A DNA stretch of 64,000 bases, from contig CM043945.1 of NCBI GenBank assembly GCA_014529385.2, positions 1,478,312-1,542,311 of the forward strand, read 5' to 3'. Under the pieces are notes generated by a model that was not told the DNA's origin, did not search any database, and saw nothing but the letters and a program-made list of their open reading frames with translations. Shown here piece by piece: positions 35,008-45,987 of the stretch. The translations under genes and the position numbers were made by a program. The first letter of the stretch is position 1, and every line of letters starts with the position of its first letter. The DNA is from Adiantum capillus-veneris. Taxonomy: Eukaryota > Streptophyta > Polypodiopsida > Polypodiales > Pteridaceae.

Positions 35008-35637
35008 CTACATACCTTCTTCTTTAGGCGGGGAGTCGTCTATGGTGACCCCGAATAAGTCTGCGTCTATCTTCAGCATGTCGTCCTTGCTCTCCTCTTC
35101 CTCTGTGCTAGTATAGCCTTCATCGTAGCCCGTCTCTGCCCCGTACTCATAGCTCGTCGTGTCACCCTCATCTTTAACCACCATAGGATGAGAACTGCTC
35201 TCTTTGGTCTTCAAATCAAGCACAACCTGTCTTCCTTTTTCTTTGTCAGGCAAGGTGAACACTTTGCTCTCCCAATCCTGCTTAGCACCTACTGCCAAAA
35301 GCCATGGACTACCCAAAATGATTGGATAAGCATTATCCCCCACTTTCATCATGAAAAATTCTATCAGGAACTCTATGCCCATCACCTTGACCTTCAGATC
35401 CTGCGCCACGCCTAAACACCTGGCTTTAGTATGGTTATCCATCCTCATGCGCACATTTGACTTGACTACTGCTTTGACTCCCGTCTCTTTCATGGCTGCT
35501 TCCGTCATGACACAAACCTGCGCTCCGCCATCTATGTTGGCTTGTACCTGCATCCTCTTCTCTATAATCGCATCCACCAACGGAAGAACATCAGTGGGAC
35601 TACCTACCCTCAAAGCCAAGTTTTGCATTGCTTGCAC
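35008..35637 (-). pseudogene. gypsy aspartic protease
   Basis: The active-site region reads VQANIDGGAQVCVMTEAAM (near 35530) and the distal motif YPIILGSPWLLA (near 35300). Many plant families have D-T/S-G; this one has D-G-G. An acidic linker rich in Asp, Glu and Ser follows (to 35008). It shares its frame with gag (35662-36036), with a stop between. Confidence 0.75.
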
Positions 35638-35661
35638 ATTTCCCTTAGCCTCTCTTGGACT

Positions 35662-36036
35662 CTATGGTTGAACATGATTTTCTTTGTGTACAGCCTCTCT
35701 CGGACTCTGCGGTTGAACATGGGCCATCGTCTCATAGCCTGACACACCCTGCTCTATCTTCTTATTTATCTTTCTATTCTTTGATCGTGCAATGGCTACC
35801 ACTCCATTGTAACTCTCTGGACTCTCAAAATCAACCTTTTCTATCACTTTGGGGGGCAGACACGCCATGAACTTATCCAGCTTAAAGTAGTCTCCATTAG
35901 CCAATTGCATGGCTGCCGCTAATTCTGCCCAACACTCTTCAAAATGACCCAAAAACAGATTGCACTCTTCACTCACATCTTGCTTCAGCGCCTTCATCTT
36001 TGCATCCATCTCGATTGGGGATGCCTCCTTGTGCAA
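35662..36036 (-). pseudogene. gypsy gag fragment
   Basis: A helical segment (VSEECNLFLGHFEECWAEL, then FKLDKFMACLPPKVIEKV) fits the C-terminal part of a gypsy gag core. No zinc knuckle is seen before the protease. The N-terminal part upstream (to about 36300) is frame-shifted. Confidence 0.6.
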
Positions 36037-36317
36037 GTCGTGAAGAAACCTCGCTCATAGAGCCAGCCATGCTTGCTTCGGCTCACCTTCCAATGCATCG
36101 TACCATGCTTTAGCTCTACCATGCATCACCAAAGGAAAAGCTTGCATTTTGTTATCCTCGTTTGGCATACGCAGCGATAGCATGTACAGCTCAAAATCCG
36201 ACATTCACTAATCAGGTCTCTCTTCGCCTGTGAAAATTGGTCCATAGCTTCTAGCTGCCATGACTTCCAACACAAAAACCGCTTCTTTTCGATTAATTGG
36301 GAGCAATCAGCGTGCTC

Positions 36318-36338
36318 CTTCGTGGGGGCACCAGAAGA
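36318..36338 (-). other. gypsy candidate primer-binding site
   Basis: The minus strand reads TCTTCTGGTGCCCCCACGAA immediately inside the right LTR. The position is right, but I cannot assign the tRNA with certainty. Confidence 0.5.
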
Positions 36339-37725
36339 TGGAGAGGGGGGATGGGGGAACACGCCCGGCACAAACACAAGGGCCTCTCCATAGCTCAGGG
36401 TATCCACAGCACCCCTATCCTCTCATAAAACACCTTCAAAGAAACACTTTACACTAGCACACCACCGCCTACTCTATTTCCACTCCTCACACACTCCACA
36501 AACCACCACACAAGGTACACTTGCTACCACTACCTGTCTCCACCCTTACACACACATAGCCACTCAATCTCACTCTCTCACTCAAAACACCATCGGTCTA
36601 GGGGGCCACACACATCTACACAGTCGACACTAAGGAGAACCATGAAAGTAGGAGAAAGAGAAGGGGGGAAGGGGAAACAACAGCAAGGGAGGCAACGGTG
36701 GCTTGATTGCACTTCAAAAAACATGTACACTGACTTCCACTGCCATCACCATTGCCATTTTCGTGAAAAAATTACAAAGGGGCTAGCTTGCTAGAGAACT
36801 CCACTTTGCAGGCTTCAAACGGCACTCCAAAGGCAAGGAAAAAAGCCCTTAATTTGATCCAATTTTGACTTTTATAGGGGGGGCCTTTAATTTGGGAATT
36901 TACACTTTAATTGGTCCACCAGGCACCTTGAATCGGCATTTTTGGGAAAGGGGCACCGCCTTGCTCTATCTGCTCTCTTCTTTTCTCTTTTGCACTTGGG
37001 GGGGCATTAGCGATGTCGCTATTGCCCCTTGGCTTTTTTCAATTTTTATTTTTATCTTTCATTTTTTACCCCTTTGTGGGATCAACCTTGCACTGATCTA
37101 TTGGCCTGATTTTGACTTTCCCTCTCTCTATCCGACTCCTCCTTTGCCCCCTTTTGGCCTTGGCCTTCATTTTTGCCCTTTCATTTGGCTTGGCTTCAAC
37201 CTTGCCCTTAGCTTTGGTTTGTCCGGCTTCTACTTTACATTGTATGCTTGGTGGTCCCCTCGGGCTTTTTCTCTCCCTCTGCTTACCACCCGTACCGTGG
37301 GACACCCCACCTTTGCACCTAATCCCTTGGCCAACCCGGCCCTTGGTTCACCTTTGTGGGACGGACCTCTCTCATGAGGGGGGCAGGCAATAGCAAGGGT
37401 GCTATTGCCCTCCCTCTCTTTCTCAAAACTTTGGGGCCCCAAGGGCCACGAAAATTGCGCCTAGTCGCAGGCATTCCACATCATCAACCAGAGCCACCTT
37501 GGTGGGTGCCACCGCCCCTTCTCCTCTCTCGCGCAAGCGCGCCACCTGCACCACCCCGCCCAGCCAAAACCATCGCAGACAGTGCCGCCGACGCAGTGCC
37601 TTGCCTGGCCCGCCATCTCTACGAGCTTCAAAGCTTCGCCTCACTATGTGATGCTTACAAGGGCCATTACCCCCAGTCCATATAGGGCACATTGTTCAGC
37701 CCCTTTTCGGCATGTGGGTTAATCT
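36339..37725 (-). repeat. gypsy 5' LTR, outer end missing
   Basis: Matches the left LTR from TGGAGAGGGG to GGGTTAATCT, then diverges abruptly. The expected ending through CACGTGGCA is absent, so about 24 bp have been lost or replaced. Confidence 0.85.
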
Positions 37726-38649
37726 ACCATGAACATTTTTTGGTACAACTTGGTTCTAGGCATTGTATAGACCCTATGTAGGTGATATGAGGTGATTTGG
37801 AGTGGCTCATAACTCAGAATTTAGCTTACAAGGACTTCTTTGCATTTTTTGGCAATTTTCCAAGTTATATGTGATCATTTTGGCTCATACTTGAATCTTG
37901 ACATGTAATAGGTGTGTACAAGTGATAGGTGAGGCGATGATGCAATTTTCAATCAAAAATAGTGCAAAAGTAAATAATTGCGATTACTTACAGCAGTCAC
38001 ATTTTTCTTGAAAAACTTAAAAATTTTGACCTAAACACATTCTATACACCTAAAACAAGTCCTAAATTGAATTTGGTGAGGTTTGTCTTGCCGACATCAC
38101 TTTGTGCTTTGTCGACTCTGAAATCACCTATTTTCGTGACTACTTGGCCTGTAGTGTTGGTTAGTCACTTTTGAGACTTTGGACTTGTCCGCAACATAGT
38201 CATAAGCAACTCATCCAATTTTGGCCCATTTGGAGTCAATTTGACCTCGTATGTCGACTTTGATGCTTTGTAGCCTTCGAGCCGTTTTCTACTTTTCGAG
38301 GGCTTGGCTTGATTGATTTCATGAAACCAGTCATATACATTGTATATAAACCTCGTATGCAAGTTGTCTGTGGAGTTAGAACCGAATTCTGGTATCTGCC
38401 AAAAACCTAGCTTTTCTACTGGGGACCCCCTCGACTCTTGCCGAATGGTCAGCTGTTGATATAGAAGGGTTCTATTATGTTAGGGCATGCTATAGTTCAA
38501 ATCTCATCTGATTTGGTTGAGCAGTCAGGCCGCTATGGTCAGTTTTTGGTCGTAGGTCTTCGTGCACTGCTCGGATTCTAGGGTTTTTTCTAAGGGTTTA
38601 GACTAGCTACCAGCCGTACAAAATGGATCATTGATGGGTAAAGAACTTA
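37726..38649. other. possible 3' LTR of element B, left part
   Basis: No gene. A B-type palindrome lies at 37970-37991, followed by AGCAGTCACATTTTT. In the B right LTR at 47857-47879 a degenerate copy is followed by AGCAGTGGATTTTTT. This suggests, weakly, that the stretch is the other LTR of B. The outer edge is cut at 37725. Confidence 0.35.
37970..37991. repeat. B-type palindrome
   Basis: Arm GTAAATAAT, centre TGCG, arm ATTACTTAC (one mismatch). Same design as the array at 45988-46834. Confidence 0.7.
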
Positions 38650-39330
38650 CCCGGGGGATTCACCATGGAAAACTTATCGCACCACGTAAGTGCAGGGGAG
38701 GGGGTTTTTTTTACAAGTTACATAAGTGTATAAGTTAGGGACAGGCCCCCAATAATTTATCTCCCAAGCTTAAAAATAAGGGAGGGGAGTATCATATTTA
38801 TGGGGAGGGGGACGGAGGGACTGACCCGGGTTGATTACTTGTAATGATGGTCACTCATCGGCACTAGAAATCAAATAAATTTAGGGAAAGTTTTTAATCG
38901 GGTCACCTATCAAATTTTGCATCAAGCCGGTCATAAATAAGGGATAAACTAGAGCAGGTCAAGGGTTGAATTACACCAGCTTTGGATGGATCAAAATTGG
39001 ATGAGTAGCCAAAGTGCAAGCTGATCGTGCACATAGTTTGAAAGTCAAATTAAGACACATTGAGGGTACATCTAGTTATCAACAGAGTTGGTTCCTTAGT
39101 ATGTTGCCAATCACTATACTACATACGCTTTGACTAGTTTTACTCAGCTAGATCATGTGAGACATAAATTTTATATGTAAGATAGGGGTATGATACTTTT
39201 CTTCATTGATTGTCGTATAAGCATAGAAAGGGGGGTCATGTTCCCTAATATGAGTCATATATAGGGGTTTTATCAAAGTTGTCCGCTCGCACGTGGCATC
39301 TTGTTTTGTATATAGAGTGAATCCCCCGGG
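38650..39330. mobile_element. 681 bp TIR element with 8 bp target duplication (MITE-like)
   Basis: Terminal inverted repeats CCCGGGGGATTCAC (38650-38663) and GTGAATCCCCCGGG (39317-39330) are perfect over 14 bp. The flanks AGAACTTA (38642-38649 and 39331-39338) are identical over 8 bp. No transposase frame is present. An 8 bp duplication fits the hAT superfamily best, but the TIR start is not the usual CAG type, so the class is uncertain. The inside is AT-rich with G-rich patches near 38815 and a direct GGGTT/GGGTC bias. A non-autonomous DNA transposon is the simplest reading. Confidence 0.75.
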
Positions 39331-39338
39331 AGAACTTA

Positions 39339-40040
39339 CTCCTCATATCTCGTGTGAGACAGTGATGTAAACAAATGACTGTGGACTCCGAAAATCGCGC
39401 AGGAAAGAGGTCGAAAAGCTCTGTCTCCAAAGGGTTGCAAGTGGAAATGAGGTGGTTTTTGCCTTCCTTGGGTATCTATACTCGGACTTTCTGAACCATT
39501 CCTCCCCAAATTCCCCTGTTAGTCCTACTAGGCCGTGAAATCTATCTTACACTCAAAAATTTCCCCGATCGGATTCCTGTAGCTCATTCTGCAAGAATTC
39601 TGTAAAAGTAGGCCTGGCCGCCTAATTTAGGCTTCCCGCTTTCATTTGCCGATTTGATTGAAAATTTTTGTGCTTGTCCGCCTTGTCTTTCTAATCACCA
39701 TCGTGTCTTTAGTTTTTCCATCTGAGCTCCTTTGTTATTTATTATTAATTTTTGACCTGTTTATTGAAAAAATCAAAGAAAATAAGCAAGGTGAAAATCC
39801 AATAATTAGGAAAATCCATTGAAAAACACAGTTTTATTGTTTTTTGTTGGATTTCTCCATTTTTAAGTCTCAATATCGAGAAAATTGATTAAAAATAACC
39901 AAAAATGACTATTTTTTTATGATTTTCTGATAGTATATACACTATTTACACTCATTGGGAAGATAGTATCAGTGAATTTTCCCTTGTTGATAAATTATAA
40001 GGGCATTATTAGGTAATTTGGCAAAAATCACATGTTAACA
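39339..40040 (-). other. possible 3' LTR of element B, start part
   Basis: No gene. The right edge, CATGTTAACA at 40031-40040, would give an LTR start TGTTAACATG on the minus strand, directly after a purine tract. The partner LTR at 47532 onward is not recognisably similar by eye, so the call is tentative. Confidence 0.35.
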
Positions 40041-40045
40041 TCAAA

Positions 40046-40064
40046 CTTTTTCCTCCCTCTTCAA
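40046..40064 (-). other. element B candidate polypurine tract
   Basis: The minus strand reads TTGAAGAGGGAGGAAAAAG, just before the proposed LTR start at 40040. Confidence 0.5.
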
Positions 40065-40599
40065 CATTGCCCTTAATTACTTAGTGCCCTTCCACCCCTT
40101 CTAGATGGTGTACTCCGGGACGACTGTGTGCATGGGTTGAACACTCGTGTCTTATGCATAGCCTTGATTGGCTCTACCATGATTTTAAGATCAATGCAAT
40201 TCAAACCAGTATACTGTGCAAGAGCTCGGTCTTGAGTAATTAACTCAAGGGTTTCCGATGTCGAGGTTTTTTGGTGCTGTCTTCCAAAGAGGAAATCTTA
40301 TAGCCTGTGTGCTCTTTGCTTGATTGTACCATCAAGATGCTTTAACACACTAATTTCCTGAGGTTTTGGTATCAATAATGGTTCTTGTCGAGCTTTTTCT
40401 TGCCATTGGTAGCTTGGTTTGCTTGGTGCAGAATGGTGTGGTTGAGTTTTCTGAGACTTAACTCTTCATTGCTTGGTCGGTTTTCCATTTTGCGGAGAAG
40501 ATAAGTACTCCTTTTTCTTCCAAATCCATTTGATGTTAGGTTCCTTTCTCGGAGATGCTCGTCTCTGGGTTTTGACCTTTGGAACCACCTTTGGTACTA

Positions 40600-40866
40600 T
40601 AGATGATGTTTTGGCACCCAGATTTGAATCGGTTTGTCATTAAGCTGTGCTTTTGGTACCCAAATTTTCCTGATTCCTTGCATGCTACTTGTAGCATTTA
40701 CCTGTCAAGAGGATGGAGAAGATTGATTGCTCCGTGGTTTGATCTATTGGTAAGATCCTTTCCATTCCTCCTTGCTTGGTGCAATTGGAACAATGAGTTG
40801 TCCACCTTTAGGTGATAGCTTTAGTTGATTCGTATCCCAATCTGGTACTGACTTGTATGTCCGCAT
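40600..40866 (-). pseudogene. element B 3' tail with repeated IWVPK motif
   Basis: Minus-strand translation gives RKIWVPKAQLNDKPIQIWV and then PKHHL, two IWVPK motifs 14 residues apart. Upstream of these is CIPDW-like text (SVPDWDTNQLKL) that ends the protease-like domain. The same motif occurs in the tail of element C (QIWVPKQI near 63190-63222). Function unknown; it may be a conserved C-terminal peptide of the polyprotein. Confidence 0.5.
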
Positions 40867-41148
40867 CTAAGGAATTCCAAGAATCATTGTCTCATTCATG
40901 TGTTCATCTGGTAAGCATACAAACTGATGAGAACATGAACATCCATGTACTATCACATTTAAGTTGACTACTCCCAATGCTGCTGTTGGGTTCTTGTTGC
41001 ATCCTTTGCTAGTCGCTATTCCTGATGTCAATGCTTGACTTGTTGCTTTCTTGTACGTGGAATAACTGAATGCATTTACTCGAGCTCCAGTCTCGACCAA
41101 TGAATTTGTGCTATGATTGTTGAGTTGTACTTTGATGCGAAGGTCCAT
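40867..41148 (-). pseudogene. element B aspartic-protease-like domain, downstream of integrase
   Basis: Begins LRIKVQLNNHSTNSLVETG, where retropepsins have L-x-D-T/S-G; here the catalytic Asp is Glu (ETGARVNAFS). A hydrophobic strand follows (GVVNLNVIVHG), then QFVCLPDEHMNETMILGIPW, whose ILGxPW end is the usual distal protease motif. It lies after, not before, the integrase on the coding strand, which is unusual for gypsy elements. It is one frame off the integrase frame. Confidence 0.65.
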
Positions 41149-41153
41149 TCCAT

Positions 41154-42566
41154 CTAACCATTCATCATCGTTGATACTACATCTTTCGGCAATTCCCGTT
41201 GTCGGTCATCAATTTCCAAAGTGTTGATAAGAATTGGTATTTGTTGATTCTTGAGAGCAGCTTTCTTTTTGAGTACCCGAAGTCGAGCTTCTTCTTGGAC
41301 TTCATCAATAACTTGCTGTCGTTTTATCTTTCTTTGCTTGGCTGCATGCATCTTTTCTAGCAATTCATTAATTAGTAGCAAAGTGTACTTCTTTAAACGA
41401 CATCCACTAATCCAATTAGCCATTGGTTCACCATCTAGGGTGGAAAACTTAACTGCTCCACTTGGAGATACATATTTAATGATAAACGGTCAGTTTCCCT
41501 TTTTCTTAAACTTGAGAATGTGTTGCTTAAGGGAATAGTCTAAAACTAAGTCCCCTTTTTTGAAGATTTTTGTAATTAGATGGGAATCAAAAAATTGTTT
41601 TAGTTTCCTCTTTTGTGCATAGATGTGAGCTACGGCAATTAGACTTTGCTCGTCTAGATTTTCCAAATCTTCGAGTCGTTCTGACAATTCATGTCCAGTC
41701 CATTCAAGATTCTCTGCTACCCTTAGTGTCGGTAATAGAAATTCTATTGGCAGTATGGCATCAAGACCATAAACAAGGTTAAAGGGTGTAGCATTTAAAG
41801 TTGTTTTGAATGAAACTCGATAAGCCCATAGAGAAGCATGGAGATTCATTTCCCAGTCTGTCCTTCCTGAACTAATCACTTTAGTCAATACCGAGCTAAG
41901 AATTTTGTTCATATGCTCAGCTTGTCCATTTGCTTGTGGGTGATAGGGAGCTGATTTGTTATGGATGACCATAAATTCATTAAGCAAATACTTGATTACC
42001 TCATTGAGGAAATGAGTTCCCCGATCACTGACAATTTCTATCGGCAATCCATATCTTGTGAATACATACTCATATAATAATGCGGCAATGGTTCTGGCAT
42101 CATTCTTTTGAGTTGCTTTAGCCTCGGCCCACTTGGTCAAATATTCCATAGCTACAATGATATAATGAGCTTGCATTCTATAAGCAGGTGGCTGTATTGG
42201 CCCAACAAAATCTATACCCCATTTTGCGAAATCTCTAGCCCCCATCATTGGTCTTAAGGACAAGCTATCTACACGTGTTGGCATTTTTGCTCGTTGACAA
42301 GCATCACACCTTCAAACATATTCTTTGGCATCTGCAAAAAGTGTTGGCCACCATATGCCTACCAGTAAGATTTCTCTTGCGGTGGTTTCACTAGAAAAGT
42401 GACCTCCAGCTAATCCAGCATGTGCTTGTTCTATAATTGGAATATATTCATCTTCATTTGCACAAAGACACAAATGTTGATCCTTACCTCTCTGATTAAA
42501 TTGGTTTCCAATAAGAGCATAGTCTCTTGCTTCAATTTCAATTTCTCTTTGATGGCGTTTACTCAT
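41154..42566 (-). pseudogene. element B integrase with long C-terminal extension
   Basis: The zinc region holds EQAHAGLAGGHFSSETTARE (near 42400), then the core with GIDFVGPIQPP (Asp), IVSDRGTHFLNE (Asp) and NGQAEHMNKIL (Glu), so the DDE triad is complete. The C-terminus ends MANWISGCRLKKY, a standard gypsy integrase ending. The frame then continues for about 75 codons of basic coiled-coil-like sequence (MHAAKQRKIKRQQVIDEVQ) toward the protease-like domain. The two long frames 42284-41490 and 41423-41154 are in the same phase, with stops between 41424 and 41489. Confidence 0.85.
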
Positions 42567-42997
42567 ATCCTCAAGAAATGTTCATCTTGATAAGTAAGTA
42601 ACTAGATAATTAATCCACTTAGGAACAAGCGACATTTGCAGCAATGTTACATGAGGTATGGGAGTCTGTTTTTGACATTGAGTGGAATGGAATTATGTCT
42701 AAGGCATCTTCGTTGTCCGGCACTATAAGTTCTGGCTCTTTTGTTTCAAGGTGGGGCAGGTGGGGTTCTACCACCACTTCAGATTTTTCATTATTGGTTC
42801 TTACTTCAAACTCTTCAGGTTTTTACATAATTTTGAGCTTGGGTTTTTGTTTTTCGAGCAACTCTTGCGTGATTCTTACCAAATTTTGATAAGCTTCAAG
42901 CTTAGCTGCTTCCATGTCTGGAGAGGAATAGTTTTTCCATTTTTTTTCCATGTTTTGGCCTGCTTTAAGTCCCGCTTGGTAAGCTTCCAAGGCCACA
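42567..42997 (-). pseudogene. element B linker where RT and RNase H are missing
   Basis: Only a charged helical peptide (SPDMEAAKLEAYQNLVRITQ) and an acidic segment are seen between the zinc-finger protein and integrase. A gypsy pol would have about 2 kb of RT and RNase H here. No trace is recognisable, so a deletion is inferred. Confidence 0.55.
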
Positions 42998-43789
42998 TTA
43001 TATAGGCTCAAAAAATTTATCGAGCAAAATTGATCCTCCAGATTTCACGGTTGTTTCTTTGACTTCGGTTCCAGTTTCGTTCACCTTTTCTTGGAATAGC
43101 TTTTTTGCTTTCTCCTCGATTTCAACCCGCTGTTTTTGTTTTCTCATCTCATACCTTTTGCTTCTGCTTCTTTTGGTCTTTTGAGAGAAAAATTTTGTAT
43201 TCTTCAAATCATCAGAAGAGTTATGTTTCTTTTTCTTAGCCTGGGCTCTAGTAATTACCTTGATTGGAACGATTGGTTCACTCTCCAATGAGCTACTATG
43301 TATCAATTGGACTACGTTTACTACTATTTTACCCTTATTTAAAGGATTTTTAGGACAATTTTCCGGGAAGTGTCCTCCCTTTTTGTAGCATTGTATACAA
43401 TAAGCTTCAACCGGCTTGAGGTTTTTGTCACGCTTTGGGCATTCATTTTTCCAATGATCATCTACACCACAGTTAAGACAGTTTCCCGTTCTTGGTTTAA
43501 TCATGGGTCTCACCATAGGAGGTTTAACACCTTGATTAGCTACATAATACATTGGTGCAAGCGCTAGTGGAGCATAAGTCACAGGTTCCTCCATTGGTGG
43601 TGGATGTGGATTATACCAATCTCCTTCTACCATTATTGTAGATGGTCTAGGCTCAGCATAGGATGTAACATGCACTAGTGCTTGTTCATCTATGACACCC
43701 TCTGGGTCCATGTACTTTACAAGCACTACATTATGTCTTGGATACGGAGGTTGTTGACCCAACACGGGTTGAGGTCTTTCCATACCCAT
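42998..43789 (-). pseudogene. element B nucleocapsid with two zinc knuckles
   Basis: An open frame of 263 codons. CLNCGVDDHWKNEC is a CCHC knuckle and CIQCYKKGGHFPENC is a second one with an extra residue. Then follow PIKVITRAQAKKKKHNSS and a long basic/acidic helical tail. VTRAQA recurs in element C (VVTRAQAQKEMEE). The protein would bind element RNA. The first codon is an ATG (MGMERPQPV), though the frame probably continued from gag. Confidence 0.75.
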
Positions 43790-43938
43790 AGGTGGTCTTA
43801 CATGGATTGTCCTTGTGGCCTCATAGGCACATACTGAACATTCCCATCATACTTTTGTCGGTAATAGCACTCATTGGTCTCATGGTTGGTCCATTTATCC
43901 TCGATTGCACACCATTTTTGTGGCCTAATTGGTTGTCC
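43790..43938 (-). pseudogene. element B CAIE-KWTNH zinc-like motif
   Basis: Translates as WCAIEDKWTNHETNECYY, with Cys, His and Cys in a zinc-type arrangement. Element C has WCAIEQKWTNHVTKECYY at about 59440-59495. The near identity ties B and C together. Confidence 0.65.
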
Positions 43939-44496
43939 CTATTGAGGTATCCCTTGTCCTGGTCCCCTCATAGGTGATTTTTGCATGTTGTTCATCATTT
44001 CATTCATCCTTTTGAGCATGTGTTCTATGGCTGAAAGCAGTGCTTCAGCAACCATTCCTACTTGTGTTGGTTTGGTGGATGTTGTTTTTTCACTTTGGTT
44101 ATCCTTAGGGACATCTTCTGCACTGAAAATATAACAATTCTCTCCTAAGTCAATAGCACCAGACAGACACTCTTCTAGGGTTGTATGCTTCTTGCTATAT
44201 AGTATAGCATGAAGTTCTTTGTTTAGCAATCCCTCTAGAAACAATGATACTAGTCGTTCTTCTGCACGTATCTCTAGTTCTAGGCATCTGGCAATGTATT
44301 GCTTCATTCGAGTTGCACCATCCGTAATAGACTCACCATGTTTTTTATTAAAGCTGTAGATTTGAGCTACCGTATTGTGTTGGATCCTTGTTTTGGAACA
44401 AGCAGCTACAAATCCTTGAGCTAATGTGTTCAAGTCCATGATTGACCTTGGTGGAATGTTTTGGAACCATGTCAATGCTTTCCCTTCTAATGTCAT
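43939..44496 (-). pseudogene. element B gag core
   Basis: Begins TLEGKALTWFQNIPPRSIMD, then FVAACSKTRIQHNTVAQIYS and KHGESITDGATRMKQYIARC. This is the retrotransposon gag pattern of W-F-x-L-P, followed by F and Q-x-x-xESxxxYxxRF. It is open for 185 codons and is the best-preserved gag in the window. Confidence 0.85.
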
Positions 44497-44572
44497 TCCA
44501 AACCCCTCGAATTGAGTATGGAAATCGAATATGCTTTATGCTCTTAGCACTTGCTTAAAGCTTGCTAAGTGA

Positions 44573-45612
44573 TCATATGGATCCCCTGATCCATTGTATT
44601 TTATGACCCATTTCTGAGAAAATCAGTTGGTTTGACACGTCTGTTTGGTTTAACTCTCGGTCTCCTAGTAGTTGGTCCTGTTCCAAGTCCTTCAAACCAA
44701 TTTGTTGAAAATAGTGACTCATGTAGCCCTGGACTGGCCTTAGTGTCACCCAGTTTTCTTCGTGATGAGGTGGTTTCTGGTTTCTTAACATTACTCTCAA
44801 AAGATCTCTCACGATGTTCATTTCTTGGAATGGTTTCTGGTCCTTGGCCCACTATCCAATCCCTTATGGAATATCCCTGGTATTTGGTTTATTCTACCTC
44901 CTTAGGAGTCATCATAACAAAGTTATTGTTATAATAATCCCTAAACAGGTAGGTTGGATGATCTTCATGGATGTTAGTTGTCCCGATTTGGCATGCGAAG
45001 TCCACAGAAGATCTTTTACATTTCTATCCTCCCAACAATAGACCCCGATCCTAGGATTATCCATACTAAGCCGTTTCAAAGGCTTCAAATCTACTTGATC
45101 ATATCCCTCAAATTCTAAAGTTGGTGGTCCTTCTTTTGCTGACATATCTGGGATTATGGTGTTTACTTCTAACCCCCATTTGTCTATCACGTTAGGGTTT
45201 TCAACTTGTAAATATTGAGTTTCGTTTTTGTCCATGTATATTTTTCCTTGTTTATTTGTCCTGATTTATTCTTCGAACTCAATACCAGGGTCATCGATGC
45301 GAATAGCATACTCTTTGTCAGGATCCAAGTAAACCTGAGCTCCATGGCGATTAGTCTTATAAAATGAGAGTATATGCTTATGGCGCACTGTCGTTTTGGT
45401 CTCTGAATGAATCGAATAGGAAGACATTTTAGAGATTGAATCTGAAAAGTGTCTAAGACTTCTTCAAGGATAGTGTGCAAGGAATTGCCTTGATTCACGC
45501 TTTTTTTGGTGGATATTCTATTGGAGGTTTCTCCAAATATGCCTTGATTTCCTAGTACATGACCAGACCTAAGGTTCATAAAGACTTTTGAAGCCCTAGA
45601 TAGAGTGCTCAC
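44573..45612 (-). pseudogene. element B gag N-terminal region
   Basis: Three overlapping minus-strand frames (45187-45612, 44912-45235, 44573-44852) carry coding-like sequence. Examples are the peptide EGPPTLEFEGYDQVDLKPL and the segment RDLLRVMLRNQKPPHHEENW. Frameshifts connect them. No named domain is visible. The frame at 45612 marks the end of the non-coding leader. Confidence 0.5.
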
Positions 45613-45987
45613 CTTTGGATTGACTTGTTGTCAATTTCAGCTTGACTTGATTGCAATTTCTGTCAAATTGCCGATTCCTTGTCTGCAACCTGATTCTTCT
45701 ATCAATTTTGATTAAGTTAGCTATTCTTTCACAAAGAAGGTATAATTTTTGCTAACTATTGTGAAGGATTTATGTGGATCACTTCAAATCGAGCTAATTT
45801 AGTCAGTAGTTGACTTTCATATTCGACTTTGGTAAAAAATCAAAGGATTAATCTACAACCTGGAAACTGAGTGAACATGTACCAATTTGGATCCGATTGA
45901 ACCCAAAATTTCCCACTGGCTTTGTATTATGTTGGCCTAACACTGTACAAGTTCAAAAGTCAAAACTGGTGTCCCTGTGTAGCAGTA

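Larger units (their letters stand above)
30345..37725 (-). mobile_element. Ty3/gypsy retrotransposon with GC-rich LTRs, right end truncated
   Basis: LTRs at 30345-31749 and 36339-37725 share TGGAGAGGGGG at the left edge and more than 1.3 kb of close similarity. On the minus strand the order is gag, protease, RT, RNase H, integrase, then a 0.9 kb 3' untranslated stretch. The left LTR ends CACGTGGCA, giving TG...CA ends on the minus strand. The right LTR stops about 24 bp short, and no target duplication is found there. RNase H and integrase are fused by an internal deletion. Confidence 0.88.
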
